Below, one piece after another: positions 52,222-60,520 of a DNA stretch of 64,000 bases. The DNA comes from Oceaniferula marina (GTDB lineage: Bacteria; Verrucomicrobiota; Verrucomicrobiia; Verrucomicrobiales; Akkermansiaceae). The notes beneath the pieces are model-generated. The model saw only the letters and a list, made by a program, of their open reading frames with translations. It was not told the DNA's origin and ran no database searches. A program made the position numbers and the translations under genes. How positions within the stretch are numbered: the first letter of the stretch is position 1; each line of letters starts with the position of its first letter. Where the stretch lies: NCBI RefSeq assembly GCF_013391475.1, contig NZ_JACBAZ010000001.1, positions 1,012,377-1,076,376 of the forward strand. Direction: 5' to 3'.

Positions 52222-52342
52222 TGGGGGGATGGATCACCACGATCGGGCAAAGCGTGACAAGCACAGTGGTTTGTTTTTGGAGCCCCCCATCTACCAGCGG
52301 CATAAGACCAGCGGCATAAGGGTCGGGCAAGCAATTGAACAC

Positions 52343-52356
52343 TGTTCTTTGGAACA
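52343..52356. promoter_or_regulatory. LexA box upstream of lexA
   Basis: TGTTC-TTTG-GAACA is a perfect palindrome with the structure TGTTC-N4-GAACA, the motif that I recall being reported for verrucomicrobial LexA. It lies about 180 bp before the lexA ATG. An additional GAAC just upstream (52337-52340) also pairs with the GTTC. No other such box was noticed near other genes in the window. Confidence 0.8.
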
Positions 52357-52438
52357 ATAAACCAAAAACACACCATGACAAGCGCTAAACTCTCTTTAGG
52401 ACACCTTTAAGAAGAGAATCATCTTCCGACCTTCCAGA

Positions 52439-53824
52439 TCAATCCCCGAGCAAGCCTTTGAGAAGGCCTCCCGCCTTTTCCTTGATAAGTTTTTTTCCGG
52501 CTTCTTCAGCGGATTTGGCAAAATCCGGGATGCCATCGACCAGGCGTATTTTCGGGTCCGACAAGGTTTCTTTTGATTTCACTCGCACCAGAAAACGGTC
52601 ACCGCGAAATAATTGCTTTTTCATATCCTTACCTACCATCGCCCGAATATCTTCCGGCAAATAATCCAAGCCTGAAGCAATCAACCCATAAAGCTTGGCA
52701 CTGGCAGGTTTGGATGCCAGCAACTCGGCCTCGATCACATGCTGGTTGGTTTCCGTATGCACCCAGGAACCATCAATCATAGCTACCTCCCAATCACTGA
52801 CCCAAAGCGACAAATCTTGTAGAACCGTGATTTTACCACGGTGGTAATGCGCTGCCACCGCTTCACTCCGACCAAACACCGCCTTCTCAGGCAAGGGGTC
52901 AATCTCTATCCCTATCTTTTTCAATCGATTCATTTCCTCCCAAGCCTCGGAAATCACGGGAATCCGAGTATTTAACCAGGAAGAATCCGCCAAATCAAAA
53001 TGCCCCAACACATCAGGCTCCAGATCCCCTGACTGCGGGTTGAACAAGCGGGCCTTGGCCTTACCGCTGATATCGAGATTTCCATAATGCCAGCCCTTCA
53101 CGGAATCCAAACGAACATTGACCGACATCTCAAGCTCAGCGGTATCCGTATCCTGAAGTCGCTTGGGGTCAATAGTCAAACGGCCGAGGGACACATTCAG
53201 TGAAGAGCCGCGCACCCGCAAACCGGATTGCTCCAGAGTCAGATCAAAGCGACAGTCGTGCATGAAAAAGCCCCCGAGAGAGGCCACAAAATCGTCGTGA
53301 TCAAAGACGTTGAACCCGCCCGATTTCTCAGGACTATCCTCTTTCCTCCGTCTGGCTTTACCCGAGGTCCCGGGTCGTTCCTCTTTGTCCGGAGATTCAA
53401 ACAAGGCCTCCAAGGAGGCTCCTCCCTCTTCATAGACGGTTCCGACCACATTGGCACCCCGCACCGTCATCCGGGAGATATCGACATGTTTCCGCATCAG
53501 CGACCACAGGCTGACATCCAAATCCACCTGATCCACTTCAACCCGGGCATCCTTCGCCTTTCGGTCATCCGGCAGCCCCGACAACGCAAGATCGTGCAAG
53601 GTGATCCTTGCAGGAGAACGAAGTAAGGATAACTCCAGTTTACCAATACTCGCCTTACACGTCAGGGATGATTCAATTTGCGACTCAAGAAACGACTCAC
53701 TAATCATTCGGTTCACCAACCAACCGACCAGCAAAACCACCACCAGAAAGACACAGGCAATGAGCCCAAATAATTTGATGAGCACCTGCTTCCGGCGTCG
53801 TTGTCGACTCGTTTTCCCTCGCAT
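52439..53824 (-). CDS. AsmA-like membrane-anchored protein
   Basis: A 461-aa protein with a basic start (start taken at 53824, MRGKTSRQRRRKQ), one membrane helix (about 15-40) and a long periplasmic part. The first segment after the helix (LTCKASIGKLELSLLRSPARITLHDLAL...VEVDQVDLDVSLWSLMR in outline) has the repeated beta pattern of AsmA/DUF748 proteins, which are linked to lipid transport between membranes. A low-complexity charged linker (KARRRKEDSPEKSG) follows and the C-terminus is basic and helical (AGKKLIKEKAGG). The exact family is uncertain. It lies upstream of lexA on the same strand with a 274-bp gap. Confidence 0.7.
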   Translation of the reverse strand: MRGKTSRQRRRKQVLIKLFGLIACVFLVVVLLVGWLVNRMISESFLESQIESSLTCKASIGKLELSLLRSPARITLHDLALSGLPDDRKAKDARVEVDQVDLDVSLWSLMRKHVDISRMTVRGANVVGTVYEEGGASLEALFESPDKEERPGTSGKARRRKEDSPEKSGGFNVFDHDDFVASLGGFFMHDCRFDLTLEQSGLRVRGSSLNVSLGRLTIDPKRLQDTDTAELEMSVNVRLDSVKGWHYGNLDISGKAKARLFNPQSGDLEPDVLGHFDLADSSWLNTRIPVISEAWEEMNRLKKIGIEIDPLPEKAVFGRSEAVAAHYHRGKITVLQDLSLWVSDWEVAMIDGSWVHTETNQHVIEAELLASKPASAKLYGLIASGLDYLPEDIRAMVGKDMKKQLFRGDRFLVRVKSKETLSDPKIRLVDGIPDFAKSAEEAGKKLIKEKAGGLLKGLLGD

Positions 53825-53898
53825 GACAATGACCATACACATAAACCTCCACCCTAATCAATCCTTGCATCTGAACGTATCCTAAGAATAATCCGTGC

Positions 53899-54267
53899 AT
53901 GTTTCTGACGATTCTTAATGCCGTGTGTTTGATCATCCTGGGGCTCGCCGGCTTTTTTAAATGGGAAAGCCTGAATGCCAGCGGGACTCCAACCGAAATG
54001 CTGATGCCTGTCTTCTTCGGTGGAGCCTTGCTTATCTGCGCCGGGTTCACCCGGGTTCATTACCGTCACGGACTCTACGGAGGCCTGATCATCGCCCTGC
54101 TCGGCGTCTGCTCCGCTATCTACCGCATCTACCAATACGGAGGCATCAGCAGCCTGAGTGAAGCCAAACCCCGACTGATCGCCGCCATGGGAGCCCTCTG
54201 CATCCTGCAACTGATCGCCGCTTGGAAAGCAGTGCAAGACGACCGAGAAATCGCCCCCCCGATCTAA
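53899..54267 (+). CDS. Small four-helix membrane protein
   Basis: A 122-aa inner-membrane protein with four predicted helices (about 3-20, 34-50, 58-76 and 92-108) and short loops. GGALLICAGFTRVHYRHGLYGGLIIALLG in outline is a conserved-looking core. I do not recognise a family. It stands alone, divergent from the AsmA-like gene by 74 bp and convergent with the ankyrin gene by 19 bp. Confidence 0.65.
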   Translation: MFLTILNAVCLIILGLAGFFKWESLNASGTPTEMLMPVFFGGALLICAGFTRVHYRHGLYGGLIIALLGVCSAIYRIYQYGGISSLSEAKPRLIAAMGALCILQLIAAWKAVQDDREIAPPI

Positions 54268-54286
54268 ACCCCGAGCCCAAACAAAC

Positions 54287-55546
54287 TTAATCCTGAATTA
54301 CCACCCGAGTGCCCGCAGGGGTCAGGCTAAACATCTTTTTCGCCGACTGATAAGGCATGCGGATGCACCCGTGTGATGCCGGGTATCCGGGGACATAGCC
54401 GGAATGGAAACCGATCGCTCCACAGCTGAGTCGTTGAAAAAACGGCATACTTACCCCGTAAATCGTTGACCGGTGGCTCCGATGCTTATCCGTGATCACG
54501 TATTCCCCTTTGGGGGTTCGGTATCCCGCCCGCCCGGTCGATACCCGGGAACTGAAAATCACCCTTTGCTGATCATCGTATAGACGGAGTCGCTGATCAG
54601 ACAAATCGAGCACAATATGTTTGGTTTCCTTAGCCGGGTCGCGCCCCAACATCACCTGCATCGATTTTACATCACTTCGACGCGATGCAAAATTCAACGG
54701 ATACAATCGAAACCGACCGGATCGAATGTATTTTTCAGCGCCATGGTCCAGCAAGGATTTTATGATCGCGAGGTCACCATTGTTAGCTGCCATCATCAAG
54801 GGAGTCAGTCGCCTCTCTTTTTTCAAAAACCACTGCATTGTTTTCGTCTCGGTGATCTCCAACAGCCCATCGGTGACTGGACGTAGGTATTGACGGTTAG
54901 GGTTCGCACCTGCATCCAGTAGGGCTCGAACCATCATGGCATCCCGCATGGCGATGGCCATTTGCAATGGCGTCGCCCCTTCCCAGCCCATCCGCTCAGG
55001 ATCGGCTCCATACTGCAATAACACCACCAACATCTCGAGCTCGCGCTCCCTGACACAATGGGCAAGCAGACCGTCATCTCCGCTTCCCTCCCAGTGCAAC
55101 AAACTGACACCGTCCCGGAGCAAAGATTCCAAACGCGCCAAATCCCTCTGCCTGACCGCTTTATTGAAGGCACTACCAAAACCCAACAAAGCAGGCTCTC
55201 GAAACTCCGATTCCCCAACCGATTCCGCATAGGTCTGGTTCGCCCTCGTGGCCAGGTCTTCAAGCACAGTGACACCCCGGCTTCCATCAACCCCAGTCCC
55301 GTCCGCACGGGCACCTGCTTTTGCAGGCGGAGACACCGATGCCAATTTTAAGTCTGACTGCGCCAAACCTTGCCAAGCAAGCACACACAGAGCTAAAGCG
55401 AGCACCCAAGCCACAGCCCCTCTTTCAGCCTGAACCCAGCGCATTCGGCGTAGGGAGGGTAGCCCCCGCAAGCCACGCAGCCTGAGCCTACGCGCACACT
55501 GATCGCGCTTGGCTGAGACTTGCCGACGTTTGCTTGACATGGCCAT
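54287..55546 (-). CDS. Ankyrin-repeat protein fused to an L,D-transpeptidase (YkuD) domain
   Basis: A 419-aa fusion. A very basic N-terminus (11 of the first 36 residues are Arg) precedes a membrane helix (44-63). Residues about 120-305 contain ankyrin-like repeats (LLQYGADPERMGWEGATPLQ, LLDAGANPN, LTPLMMAANNGDLAIIKSLL). The YkuD domain (309-418) has the catalytic motif HSGYVPGYPASHGCIRMP with H392 and C394. Such enzymes make 3-3 cross-links in peptidoglycan or attach proteins to it, here in the periplasm. Ankyrin repeats on a cell-wall enzyme are uncommon and would give it a protein-docking arm. Start is either of two ATGs, at 55546 or 55540. Confidence 0.88.
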   Translation of the reverse strand: MAMSSKRRQVSAKRDQCARRLRLRGLRGLPSLRRMRWVQAERGAVAWVLALALCVLAWQGLAQSDLKLASVSPPAKAGARADGTGVDGSRGVTVLEDLATRANQTYAESVGESEFREPALLGFGSAFNKAVRQRDLARLESLLRDGVSLLHWEGSGDDGLLAHCVRERELEMLVVLLQYGADPERMGWEGATPLQMAIAMRDAMMVRALLDAGANPNRQYLRPVTDGLLEITETKTMQWFLKKERRLTPLMMAANNGDLAIIKSLLDHGAEKYIRSGRFRLYPLNFASRRSDVKSMQVMLGRDPAKETKHIVLDLSDQRLRLYDDQQRVIFSSRVSTGRAGYRTPKGEYVITDKHRSHRSTIYGVSMPFFQRLSCGAIGFHSGYVPGYPASHGCIRMPYQSAKKMFSLTPAGTRVVIQD

Positions 55547-55654
55547 AGCATAGAAATCTTATCCATGATCATCTAATACGCAAACTGTTTTCTCTGCTCT
55601 GACAAAGGAATCCAACAAGCAGAAGAAACCGGCAGGCCTCACGACTCGGATCAT

Positions 55655-58459
55655 TTACGAAGGAAAGAAAATCAGATGAATCTGCTGCTTGCCTTTGATC
55701 TTCGTTGGGAGCCCTGATGGCCCCCGCTGATCGGCAGCATGAAACTTGGTGCCAATCGCAGGTATGGCGTGCAGAAAGGACACGCCGCCATCGAAGTTGG
55801 CGGTTCGCGTGTGCAAGGGTTCAGTCCCATTACGCGGTTCAAACACCCGGGCAAACAACCCTGATTGATTGGTCACCACGTTCAGGTTTCCTTCATCCCT
55901 TTGAAGTTCCAGCCAATGCATATCAGCGAAGTAGCCTTTGAACTCCGGCAGTGGCCAGTGTTTGCCCGGAACGGCATCGTTGTATTCGCACTGCCACAGG
56001 CCAAACTGTGGCCCCCGCATTCGGTTTTGCCAAACCCGATAAGGCCCCTGCCCCAGCCAACGCTTACCCAGAACCCCTTGCTCCGGAAAATCAAAGGTGA
56101 CTCCGTGAAAAGCATAGGTCTCATCATCCTCATTCCCTCCATAGGAGCACTGCATTTCCAGATACCCTTGCGGATGAATCTTCCAGATCAAACCATTGAG
56201 CCCTCCATTCACGCCCTCCACATCCAAGACAAGGACATCACCATCGTAGCGTTGCCGGATAAGAGTCTGGCTTTCGGGAAGTAATTCCATCAAATGAGCC
56301 AAGCGTGGTCCCCGGCTCAAGGGAATCACTTTTGCCCCCGAAGCCATCCCCATCAGCAGCCCCGTCCGAGGGTCAAAGTCCGCCGTAAAATCTCCCACCC
56401 GAGCCCGTAACCGCCCGGGACTTTCTTCAACTTGCACCGTCTGTTTGTCCCGACCTGCCAGCCCACACAGTGCCAGCGGGTTCGGAGGCTGCAAACTCCA
56501 GCACCAAGTAAACAACTCCTGTTTCTTTCCATTCGTCACCCGAACTCTGAGGGCTTGGGTCGAGCTCCAATCACCGGGCAAAAGCAGCTGCGTTCTTTCT
56601 CCGGGAGCCACTACCGGGCAGTCGAGACGCCCCCGCTGCACCACCTCTTCGCCTGAAATCGTATATCGCAATTTCTCCCATGCTAAAGTGCATGTATCCA
56701 AGTTGGTGAAATCGTAGCGATTCTCCACTTGCACCTTACCGCTGAATCCGGACTCAGCGGTCGACACCATCGACACTTGAACCGGCGACCATATTTCCTT
56801 CACCGTAAAAAAGCTTCCTTCCTTTTCCCGGTGTGGGCCGACCAGTCCGTCTGGCGCTCGGTTACCGGCGAGGTCAATCTCACCATTCCGATCTGTCCGA
56901 ACAATCCCTTCATCAGCAAAAACCCATAAAAATCCCCCTGCGGCATGTTCATGCTGCAAGATGAGATTCCAATAATCATTCAAGCCGGATCCCGATCCGC
57001 CATCATAGAGACCGTGCAAAAACTCCGTAGGCATAAAGACCTGCTCACGCTTCGCCATGCCCTCCAAAAATGAATAATTCGGGTAATGCTTTGTATCAAT
57101 TTCATTAAACAAAGACCACGGGTGAATCACCACCCGGTTTTGCTTATCCCATAGCGCATAGTCGTCGTCCAACTCGGTGTTCCACCCGCCTTCATTGCCA
57201 TTGGCCCAAAACAGAATACTCGGATGCATTTGATCGCGCCGAACCAACTCACCCACCAGGCGCTCACCCACTTCCGTATCGTAAGCTGGTTGACTCCACC
57301 CGCAGAGTTCATTGATCACATACAAACCCAACTCGTCACAAGCTTCCAAAAAATGTTTGTCCGGAGGGTAATGGGACATCCGCACCGCATTCATATTCAT
57401 CTCCTTGATCAGACGAGCATCCTGATAACTCAATGCCCGGCTCACGGTCCTACCAGTTTCGGGCCAAAAACAATGGCGGTTGACTCCCTTGAGACGGATT
57501 TTACGCCCATTGACAAACACCCCCTGCTTCGCCTTCAACTCCACCGTTCGAAAGCCAAATTTCCGCTCAATCCGATGAAGGCAACGGTCTCCGGACATCA
57601 AATCCAACCTCACGGTATAGAGATGAGGCGTTTCAGCTGTCCACGTCTGATGCCCCCGCACCTTGGTCGACACACTCACTTTTTTTACACCTGCACCCAC
57701 CGGGCTGGAAAAGGGCTCACCCAGAGCATCCCCCTGGCTATCGACAATCTGCGCACGAAGACGATCCGCACCTTTGGCACCGACGATAAATACATCGAGA
57801 TCAAACGACCCGTCCGCCTTCGCATCCACCGACGCCCAATCGATATATTCCTGGGGGAGAGCCTCTAAGAACACCGGCCTGAAGATGCCTCCCAGCACCC
57901 AGTAATCCGCCTGCCGCTCCGCCATCTCCACCGTCTTGTTTTTCGACACCTTACAGACATGCACCTCTAACTGGTTCTCCCCTGCTTTGAGCAAAGAGGT
58001 GATTTCATAGGCAAACCGATAAAATCCACCTTGATGAATCGGGCCGGCGAGTTGTCCGTTCACCCTGACCTGGGCATCCGTCATCACCCCTTCAAATACA
58101 ATGCGAACCCGCTTCCCCTTCCACGCCTGAGGTATTTGAAAATTCCTCCGATAGATACCTTCTTCATCGTGATGCTCCACACCTTTCGGCCGGTAGTGAT
58201 GATCATTTCCATAATCGTAATTGCCAAATCCCTGCTGCTCCCACTGAGAAGGAACACCGATCTTGGTCCAAGTGCCGCTCTTACGCCCTTTTGTACAGAA
58301 AAAGTCCCATAGGACAGGATCATCGTTCCCCTTACCCGTGAGATAACGGCTCTGAGTCTCTGCCCCCGATACGCCTCCAACCAAACTCACCATTACGAGT
58401 AGGCCGATAGCGAACCAACCAAACCGAACATTGCTGAACATCATCACTTTCATCTTCAT
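55655..58459 (-). CDS. Secreted beta-galactosidase-like GH2 enzyme
   Basis: About 934 aa from the ATG at 58459 (the frame opens at a TTG at 58483). Signal peptide with hydrophobic WFAIGLLVMVSLVGGVSGA, then the jelly-roll sugar-binding domain (VPSQWEQQGFGNYDY, FEGVMTDAQVRVNG), the Ig-like domain and the TIM barrel. The acid/base Glu is in WANGNEGGWN (about E423) and the nucleophile in MPTEFLHG (about E479); RMSHYPPDKHFLEACDELG and HPSILFW are family signatures. The C-terminal domain (about 640-930) is a beta-galactosidase small-chain-like sandwich. Release of terminal galactose would follow on from sialidase and sulfatase action on the same glycans, though it lies 48 kb away. Confidence 0.9.
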   Translation of the reverse strand: MKMKVMMFSNVRFGWFAIGLLVMVSLVGGVSGAETQSRYLTGKGNDDPVLWDFFCTKGRKSGTWTKIGVPSQWEQQGFGNYDYGNDHHYRPKGVEHHDEEGIYRRNFQIPQAWKGKRVRIVFEGVMTDAQVRVNGQLAGPIHQGGFYRFAYEITSLLKAGENQLEVHVCKVSKNKTVEMAERQADYWVLGGIFRPVFLEALPQEYIDWASVDAKADGSFDLDVFIVGAKGADRLRAQIVDSQGDALGEPFSSPVGAGVKKVSVSTKVRGHQTWTAETPHLYTVRLDLMSGDRCLHRIERKFGFRTVELKAKQGVFVNGRKIRLKGVNRHCFWPETGRTVSRALSYQDARLIKEMNMNAVRMSHYPPDKHFLEACDELGLYVINELCGWSQPAYDTEVGERLVGELVRRDQMHPSILFWANGNEGGWNTELDDDYALWDKQNRVVIHPWSLFNEIDTKHYPNYSFLEGMAKREQVFMPTEFLHGLYDGGSGSGLNDYWNLILQHEHAAGGFLWVFADEGIVRTDRNGEIDLAGNRAPDGLVGPHREKEGSFFTVKEIWSPVQVSMVSTAESGFSGKVQVENRYDFTNLDTCTLAWEKLRYTISGEEVVQRGRLDCPVVAPGERTQLLLPGDWSSTQALRVRVTNGKKQELFTWCWSLQPPNPLALCGLAGRDKQTVQVEESPGRLRARVGDFTADFDPRTGLLMGMASGAKVIPLSRGPRLAHLMELLPESQTLIRQRYDGDVLVLDVEGVNGGLNGLIWKIHPQGYLEMQCSYGGNEDDETYAFHGVTFDFPEQGVLGKRWLGQGPYRVWQNRMRGPQFGLWQCEYNDAVPGKHWPLPEFKGYFADMHWLELQRDEGNLNVVTNQSGLFARVFEPRNGTEPLHTRTANFDGGVSFLHAIPAIGTKFHAADQRGPSGLPTKIKGKQQIHLIFFPS

Positions 58460-58668
58460 GAACACCAAATACGCTAAGCCCAAGATCCTTTCACCATAAA
58501 AATCACCCTGTAAAAAGTAAATTGACCCATTCCTCAGTCAGACCGAACCATCCTGCCCATCATGGGCATTTCGCTGACAGCTTTAAGTCCACACACTCTC
58601 TCTCCGCCCCTTTACATCCCCGCCGAGTCTCGACACCCTGCATCTTTGAAAGAATACTCAAGGGCTCC

Positions 58669-59250
58669 TCAATAGAGAAAACTTTCCCAACTGTCATCCA
58701 TCGTGCCGCCTCGACGAAATCCAAACAGTGGCCGCCAGCGAGGAGCCTCGGGCTGCTTGCGAGGAAACATCTTTGCTTCATGTGGTAGTTTGTTCGCCTT
58801 GCGGTTGTTGCACTGAAAACAAGAAGTCACTATATTCTCCCAAGACATCCTACCACCTCTGGCCCTTGGAATCACATGATCGAGATTCAGTTGATGCTCG
58901 GGCAGGCAATCCCCACAATACTGGCAAGTATGATGATCTCTTAAAAAGACATGCCGCCGCGTGAACCGCACCTCCTTCATCGGCAACTGATCATACATCG
59001 CCAACACAATGACCTTGGGCACACGCATGGCAAAACGCACCGAACGGACAACCCCCTCAGCCAATTTCTCAGCCGAGGATTCCAGCCAGGACCCCAGATC
59101 ATGGGTTTGATACTTCGACGCCCCCTCGGCCTCGACAACCTGCGCATGCCCGAGACAAAGCAGCTTCAACGCCCGTCGTACCGAACAGGTGTGGATTGGT
59201 TGCCACAGTTTATTGAGAACCAATACATTAGAATCGAGAGCACTATCCAT
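58669..59250 (-). CDS. HNH endonuclease domain protein
   Basis: A 193-aa protein of a conserved bacterial HNH type. The C-terminal half contains CQYCGDCLPEHQLNLDHVIP (zinc cysteines plus the catalytic His of the DH pair), SWENIVTSCFQCNNRKANK with the second CxxC pair. The N-terminal half (VLVLNKLWQPIHTCSVRRAL) is the usual leader domain of this group. Unlike homing or restriction nucleases, members stand alone in many genomes without a partner; the role is not established. 149 bp before the divergent DUF4105 gene. Confidence 0.88.
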   Translation of the reverse strand: MDSALDSNVLVLNKLWQPIHTCSVRRALKLLCLGHAQVVEAEGASKYQTHDLGSWLESSAEKLAEGVVRSVRFAMRVPKVIVLAMYDQLPMKEVRFTRRHVFLRDHHTCQYCGDCLPEHQLNLDHVIPRARGGRMSWENIVTSCFQCNNRKANKLPHEAKMFPRKQPEAPRWRPLFGFRRGGTMDDSWESFLY

Positions 59251-59399
59251 AAACTACCTATAATCGTTATCTCCCCACATACCAAAATGTGATGATTCTG
59301 ACAAGTAGTAATTTAAGATCTCTTAACTAACTGCGACAAACACATCCATGCACCACATTTGCATCGCCACTTGGCGAAATCCGATATAATGATCTCTGT

Positions 59400-60461
59400 A
59401 TGGATGCGATCAAACCCCATTCTAAGAAAAACAGCCGCGCCCGATCACGCCTAACACGCATCTTACTCTTCCCTCTGTCCTTCTGCGCGATCACCGCTAC
59501 GGCATGGACCTTTGGAGCGCTCTACTACGATGGCCCGGCCCGGCTGCCGGGTGGCTGGAACCTGATACTCGCGCTCGTCTGGTTGACCTCGGTCTCCATC
59601 ATCGCAGTCAAAGCCCAAATCCTCCGTCTCTGGCAAATCCGTCTACTTGTATGTTGTTTGCCCATCTATATCTATTGGCTGAGCATTCGCCCATCTAACG
59701 ATCGGAACTGGAAACCTGAATTTGCGGAAACGGGTTACGTGGATATCGACGGCGACCAACTCACCTTCCACAAGGTCAGGAACTTCGATTATCGTGCCGA
59801 CGGATCACCGGCAGGCATCATCACCGAGCGATGGGAAACCCGCCAACACCACCTCAGTAAGCTACGAGGTGTCGACCTCCACTTCGATGCATTCGGAGGA
59901 AAACTGATGGCGCACCCGATGCTCAGCTTCGACTTCGGCAAGGAAGGGCATCTGGTGCTCTCCATCGAAACCCGCAGGGAGCAGCATGAATCCTTTTCCG
60001 CAATCGGCGGGATCTACAAAATGTTCGAGCTTCAATATATTTTCGGAGATGAGGCCGACCTCGTCCGGGTAAGAAGCAACATCCGGGACGAGCCGATGTA
60101 TCTCTATCGAACCATCACCAATCCGGAACAAGCACGCCAACTCCTGCTGGAGTGCGTCAGAACCCAAAACCAACTCAAAGATCACCCTTACTGGTACAAT
60201 GCCATCACCGCTAATTGCACAACCAGTTACCGGGCCCAGACGCCGAGCGACCAACGCAACCCTTTTGACTGGAGACTGCTTGTCAATGGACAGTTAGACC
60301 AGATGCTCTACGAAAAAGGAGCCTTCGCCACCGACGGACTCCCCTTCGAAAAACTACGCGCCCAGGCCTTGATCAACGAAGTTGCCCAACAACACGCCAA
60401 AGCGGAGGGATTCAGCCAAGCCATCCGCAAAGGACGGGCCGGATTCACGGACAAAAAATAA
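59400..60461 (+). CDS. DUF4105 (Lnb-like) membrane protein
   Basis: A 353-aa inner-membrane protein with three helices (about 20-42, 52-72 and 78-96) and a large periplasmic domain. The domain contains H172 in MAHPMLSFDFG and C273 in YWYNAITANCTTSYR, the likely catalytic pair of the DUF4105 family. A family member named Lnb in Bacteroides has been reported as a lipoprotein N-acyltransferase, so a role in lipoprotein maturation is an attractive inference. The stop codon lies within the hairpin of the convergent guaA terminator. The gene is alone on its strand. Confidence 0.8.
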   Translation: MDAIKPHSKKNSRARSRLTRILLFPLSFCAITATAWTFGALYYDGPARLPGGWNLILALVWLTSVSIIAVKAQILRLWQIRLLVCCLPIYIYWLSIRPSNDRNWKPEFAETGYVDIDGDQLTFHKVRNFDYRADGSPAGIITERWETRQHHLSKLRGVDLHFDAFGGKLMAHPMLSFDFGKEGHLVLSIETRREQHESFSAIGGIYKMFELQYIFGDEADLVRVRSNIRDEPMYLYRTITNPEQARQLLLECVRTQNQLKDHPYWYNAITANCTTSYRAQTPSDQRNPFDWRLLVNGQLDQMLYEKGAFATDGLPFEKLRAQALINEVAQQHAKAEGFSQAIRKGRAGFTDKK

Positions 60462-60482
60462 CCCGGCTGGATGGCCGGGTTA
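60453..60482 (-). terminator. guaA terminator overlapping the convergent gene's stop
   Basis: A perfect 9-bp stem (TAACCCGGC with GCCGGGTTA, 60459-60467 and 60474-60482) with a 6-nt loop is followed on the - strand by T6. It is a - strand terminator for guaA. The TAA stop of the DUF4105 gene forms the foot of the stem, so the two convergent genes share this DNA. Confidence 0.88.
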
Positions 60483-60520
60483 TACGATCTCATTGTTCGA
60501 ATCAAAGAAAGAGATCCCTG

